DNA of 64,000 nucleotides from positions 14,136,001 to 14,200,000 of the forward strand of contig NC_079878.1 of the NCBI RefSeq assembly GCF_029227915.1. The letters are read 5' to 3'. The stretch is from Hydractinia symbiolongicarpus (taxonomy: Eukaryota; Cnidaria; Hydrozoa; Anthoathecata; Hydractiniidae). Made by a program: the position numbers and the translations under genes. This document shows, in pieces, positions 59,978-64,000 of this stretch. The first letter of the stretch is position 1. Each line of letters starts with the position of its first letter. Under the pieces are notes generated by a model. That model was not told the DNA's origin. It saw only the letters and a list, made by a program, of their open reading frames with translations, and searched no databases.

Positions 59978-60248
59978 TTTTTTTCACCCAAACACTAAAA
60001 ACAAAACAAAAAATAGAGCTCGTTATTTTATGTGCGACATAAGTGAAACATGTAGGTCAAATTTTTTTTATTTTATTTTAATTCTATACCAGTTACTGGC
60101 GGCGATTGCATCGCCATTTATGAATTTATTTTTAATCAGTGAATTTGTTATTGACTGTCATGACATTAAACAGAAGATACAGTAACCCGTCGCTTAACCT
60201 GATTTTTCTAGTTCTCGAGTTAACAAAAGTTTGGCTAATCTGAAGTAA

Positions 60249-60755
60249 CGTAATTCCTCTTTTTATTCCTCTCCCTTTATTCAGCCTCCTAATAAGCCCC
60301 CCTCCAGCAACTTAAAATGTTAGTTAGCTCCCTCCCTTTATTTATCCCCCTCCTAAAGTCAAAGAAATTCGATATTATTCGTTGATTTAACGTCATATAC
60401 AACGATGTCCATATGCTACAGCTTTAATTCTTTCTCTCCAAGTTTTGTTTGCAAAATATTGATGGTTCTTTTTTTTTACAACGGGCTGTGCATGTTCCAG
60501 GCACTACATGTCCATCTTCCAATTTTCTGTGACCAGTTGGAAGGTTGCATGGAAGACGTAGAACTTCTTCTGTTAGATGAAGATGATGTTGAAACAGATG
60601 AAGTTAACAGTATGTATTAATTTGAAAAATACATATTGTATTTAAAATTCTATAATTTATCTACCCTCTCCCTTTATTTAAGCCTTTGTGTTAAGCCCCC
60701 CGTCTAAAACCTCCAGAATTTTATAAGCAGCCCGGGGCTAAAAAGAGGAATTACG
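60249..60755. mobile_element. 507-bp MITE-like element with perfect 16-bp ends
   Basis: CGTAATTCCTCTTTTT at 60249-60264 is exactly complementary to AAAAAGAGGAATTACG at 60740-60755. Just inside are CTCCCTTTATTCAGCC and related pyrimidine-rich clauses on both sides. It contains a plus-strand open frame (60405-60620) with an acidic end (EDVELLLLDEDDVETDEVN) that may be a piece of a once larger gene. Confidence 0.65.
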
Positions 60756-63122
60756 GTATGTGAGTTATCGCCGATTTTTCCTCCATGAGTATAAAATGGA
60801 TGAAGAAGCATTGAGTGGTCCGTTTTATGTCATGCCATTCTTCGGAATGCGCGGGAATTGAGGTTATTGAATCGATTCTTGACGCCTTTAAGGATCTTAT
60901 ATATATTGATTCATCAATGTAAATTTGGAGGTCGTACTTGGAGGCAAAAACACGAGATTTACGGGATTTTATATTGTTGACGCGCTAAGAAAATGTTCAT
61001 TTTTCAAAAACTTCGAAAGCGAAGAAAAATCTTCTTATAAAAATAAAAAGTCCTGAAACACGAAATGTTCGAATTACGAATAACCAACAACTCTTATAAA
61101 AAAGTATACAGGCAAAATCCAAATAAAGCACAAAAAACAGTTTGAAAACAGGATACTCCAGTATTCAAACTAAGAGGCGACAACAGTATGTGTGTTCGTT
61201 AACTTCAAAACAGTGAATTTCCAAAACTTGCTTTACGATAGTTGGTCCAGTGAGAACAAAATGTCTTACACCATAGAGGAATAAAGGGAGATTTTCACGA
61301 AGCGAATTGAACGGTGAATTCGCCGACAAATCTATCTGTGCATGCGAAGTTTTATTTGTTTTCATTTTATCTCGAAAAATTCGCTTCGCCGAAAAGTAGA
61401 CACAGTTCGTACTTCTCAGCGGCGGAATATTACGTTGTAAACTTTTAGCGAATCAGAGCGCAATATTCAGTGCTTATTCTTAGAAAAACTCATTACTAGA
61501 AAAAATTTAAAATAACAAAATAAAACAACTATGTGGTTTTTCAGTATTTTAAATTTGCCACATGTTTTTTTTTCCACGTGAAAATTAAAAAGACATTTCG
61601 CAGCTAATTCGCCGCCGGATTCGCCATTCATAATTCGTTCCGTGAAAATCCCTCTTAATAAAAATAATATTATATCTACACAAACAATGAATCTACGCCA
61701 GGTGTCGCATGATGTGCATATGTGCAGACTGGATTCCAGGTTGGATCCCCTAGCTACTTTGTATCGTGTTATTACTGCTACGATGAAGTTACAAAATTTC
61801 TTATAATCAGAAAAAGCGACAACTAGCGCAAATAAGGTCACAAAAAACTGCGAAGTAAACAACCTTGATTACTGTAAATCTTTTCAATCAGGCATACAAT
61901 TTACGCCAGTTGTTAGAACCTTATCTGATTTAACAAATCGAGAATATATATCTTGTCAATACTATTTCTACCTACCTTCTGCAAACGTAATTAAGCTCAA
62001 CATATCAATGAATATTCCAACAAATTAAATTCTTGACTATCTATACGATCTTTATCAGTTGAAAAATGTCAACAACGAGAACAATATTGATATGAAAATT
62101 TCTGAGGCAATGCATGGATTAACTGGGATTATACATGATTATAGCAGAACGAAGAGTGTGGCGACGACGAAGCTCACTACGAATACAATAAGTTGGTCAA
62201 CACTTGTTAAATACTTTGTTGATAAGAAGATAAAAAAGGAGAAAACAGGGAATTAACAACCTATTCTCCAGGACTTTGCTTGCTGCTACAGATCCGCGCT
62301 GTCCTAAATCACGAAGAGAAAAAAATGCGCTGGGAACGCAGTTGATAAAACGGTTTAAACAGGAAATTAGTTTTATATCAAATTTTTATTTATCTTAAAC
62401 TGTGTTTGTATTTTTACATTTGTTTATCTTTGCTGAACACGTCTAGTATAGTACTACTTAGACACAGGGTTAATAATTAGTTTTTGCCTAAAAAATATTT
62501 GTGATTTTCCTTTCATGAAAATCAACTTTACATTTAAAAGTTTGAGTCCTTGAGAAGGCAAAATACTAGAGTGAGAACCTGTCCCCACGGTACTTTGTCT
62601 TTTGATAAAATATATGGGGTCTTGAGGGTGAGGTAAAAAAGGGTGTCATAACAAAAATTAAATTTAAGAAAATTTCTTATCAAGTATAAACAATTCCAAC
62701 ATAGTACAAAATATCTCCTACATATTATGCATAAAAAATTCAAATTACACAGATTTTATATTTCTATAAATGGATATATTACATTTAAGTTTTTAATCAT
62801 GCAGTAAATATATATTAAAAAAAATGAATAAGATCATTAAAAACTTTTGGCTGAAAGTTTCTCTTTGGGGTTTAAAAAGGAGACCTAGATAAGAATAATA
62901 ATAACTTTATAAAATGGTATACAAACCTATATGAAAATTGTAAAAAATGTTTTGTAAAGACTAATTCTATACACACTAATTTTTAAATTTTAAATTTTGA
63001 AAGAAAAATATATATAAAGGTCTATAAAATGTCAAAATACAATATACCAACTAACTATATATACATAAACATCTTTGGTTTTTTTAAAATATTTCTAAAG
63101 AATAAAAGAAGTTGCAGTTCAT
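60756..63122. other. non-coding stretch between repeats and Rab gene 2
   Basis: Apart from the inverted-repeat element at 61284-61657 and a hairpin-family copy at 62259-62345 I see no gene. The right part should be the 3' UTR and downstream flank of Rab11-like gene 2. Confidence 0.45.
61284..61657. mobile_element. MITE-like element with imperfect ~35-bp inverted ends
   Basis: The left end AAAGGGAGATTTTCACGAAG-CGAATT and the complement of the right end (TAAGAGGGATTTTCACGGAA-CGAATT) match with several differences. The similarity continues into GGTGAATTCGCCG / GGCGAATCCGGCG. GCGAA/TTCGC words are frequent inside. No gene. Confidence 0.6.
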
Positions 63123-63557
63123 CTAACAGCATGATTTCGTTTGGTTCAACTCTGTCTTCAGTTCAACTTTCTCGTCTGTTGTTCTCGTATGTGGGACTTG
63201 CTCCTTCATCTTGCTCAGCTGAATCTCGTGTACTTTTCTTATCGTAGAATTAAATGCTTCCTCAACGTTGGTGGAATCCAATGCTGATGTTTCTATAAAC
63301 ATCATCTTGTGCTGGTCAGCAAATTCTTGAGCATCTTCAGTATTAACTGCTCTAAGATGCTTTAAATCAATTTTATTGCCAACTAACATAACAATAATAT
63401 CTTCTTCAGCATGCTCACGCAACTCCATCAACCAACGTTCAATGTTATTGAAACTTCTCAGTTTTGAAATATCATATGTGATTAACGCACCAACAGCTCC
63501 TCTATAGTACGCACTTGTAATCGCTCTGTATCTCTCTTGGCCGGCAGTGTCCCACAC
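63123..63557 (-). CDS. Rab11-like GTPase gene 2, last exon (partial gene)
   Basis: An exon of 144 codons plus stop begins at a TTTAAAG acceptor with [20 protein letters not shown]. It includes [22 protein letters not shown] and a C-terminus QTKSCC with two final cysteines for prenylation. The [14 protein letters not shown] and LDSTNVE stretches are close to canonical Rab11. The exon with the P-loop is expected beyond base 64000. Its intron position and orientation match gene 1 about 3.6 kb away, so the two are a tandem duplicate pair. Confidence 0.9.
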   Translation of the reverse strand: MWDTAGQERYRAITSAYYRGAVGALITYDISKLRSFNNIERWLMELREHAEEDIIVMLVGNKIDLKHLRAVNTEDAQEFADQHKMMFIETSALDSTNVEEAFNSTIRKVHEIQLSKMKEQVPHTRTTDEKVELKTELNQTKSCC

Positions 63558-64000
63558 CTTTAAAGTAAAATACAACCACATACAGTTTAGATCTTATTTT
63601 TAGTCAGAGAAACTCACCTTGACCTCTAAATTTCAACTCAAGTGGACTTAAGGAATTTATGCACCATAACATAGACGCTACAACAGGGTTTTCAAAGTGT
63701 GAGAGAGTTATCTTCCATGAGGGCTATTTTGATCAGTTTGCAATGTTTTATATACTATTTAACAAGTACTATATAACAAGTCTTTTACATGTCATACCAA
63801 TTGGATGCAATTTTTATTGGGGGTAGGGGAATATAGTATCTAAGGACTGTTTAGAACATTTAAAAACGATGCAATTGTGTATTGGTGGTTGTGGTAATTA
63901 AAATTGAGATTTTTTTAAAAAAACGTTTGGGTGGGGAGGGTGTTATCGGGCAGAGGCAATACATGGCCCCAACAGTCAACAACGAAAAAGCATTCCTGTA
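63558..64000 (-). other. intron of Rab11-like gene 2 running off the window
   Basis: No upstream exon with the P-loop is found before the edge of the window, so the intron is at least 443 bp. The rest is A/T-rich sequence without a recognisable repeat. Confidence 0.5.

Overview
This window looks like AT-rich nuclear DNA from a cnidarian, most probably a medusozoan or hydrozoan. I infer this from short spliced exons with GT-AG introns, a Shaker-type potassium channel, a secreted galaxin-like cysteine-repeat protein, and dense short interspersed elements. No species can be named from sequence alone. All gene models were built by eye from reading frames, splice signals and intron phases, without database searches.

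Layout. (1) 1-10140: a complete three-exon Shaker-type (Kv1-like) channel gene on the minus strand. Its 5.6-kb second intron holds a mini-Helitron-like element, a 17-bp minisatellite and the first of three copies of a tandem-repeat-bearing interspersed element. (2) 10141-27200: about 17 kb with no gene I can support, carrying small inverted-repeat elements and repeat copy 2. (3) 27400-34650: transposon debris, made of an element flanked by inverted arrays of a short motif, a decayed XPG/FEN1-nuclease transposase and an integrase-like relic, followed by a 21-bp minisatellite. (4) 37216-39701: a two-exon gene for a 789-residue secreted protein with about 24 near-identical 27-residue, four-cysteine units. 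(5) 40600-43130: one orphan exon and a TA-flanked inverted-repeat element containing a HIRAN-like fragment. (6) 44410-46577: a three-exon CALHM-like channel gene. (7) 47608-48401: repeat copy 3. (8) 51517-63557: two Rab11-like GTPase genes in tandem on the minus strand.

The most striking observation is that the first Rab gene is split inside its last coding exon by a 7,146-bp, apparently very young DNA transposon (51635-58780). The transposon has long terminal inverted repeats that match by eye over the outer 422 bp and a 3-bp AAT target duplication. Ignoring the transposon and one AAT copy leaves the Rab reading frame intact through a C-terminal CCSV prenylation motif. As assembled, the allele instead reads into the transposon and loses that motif. 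The transposon has a five-exon gene for a roughly 1,580-residue zinc-finger plus XPG/FEN1-like protein (Academ-like) interrupted by one in-frame TGA. A much older relative lies at 30848-33770.
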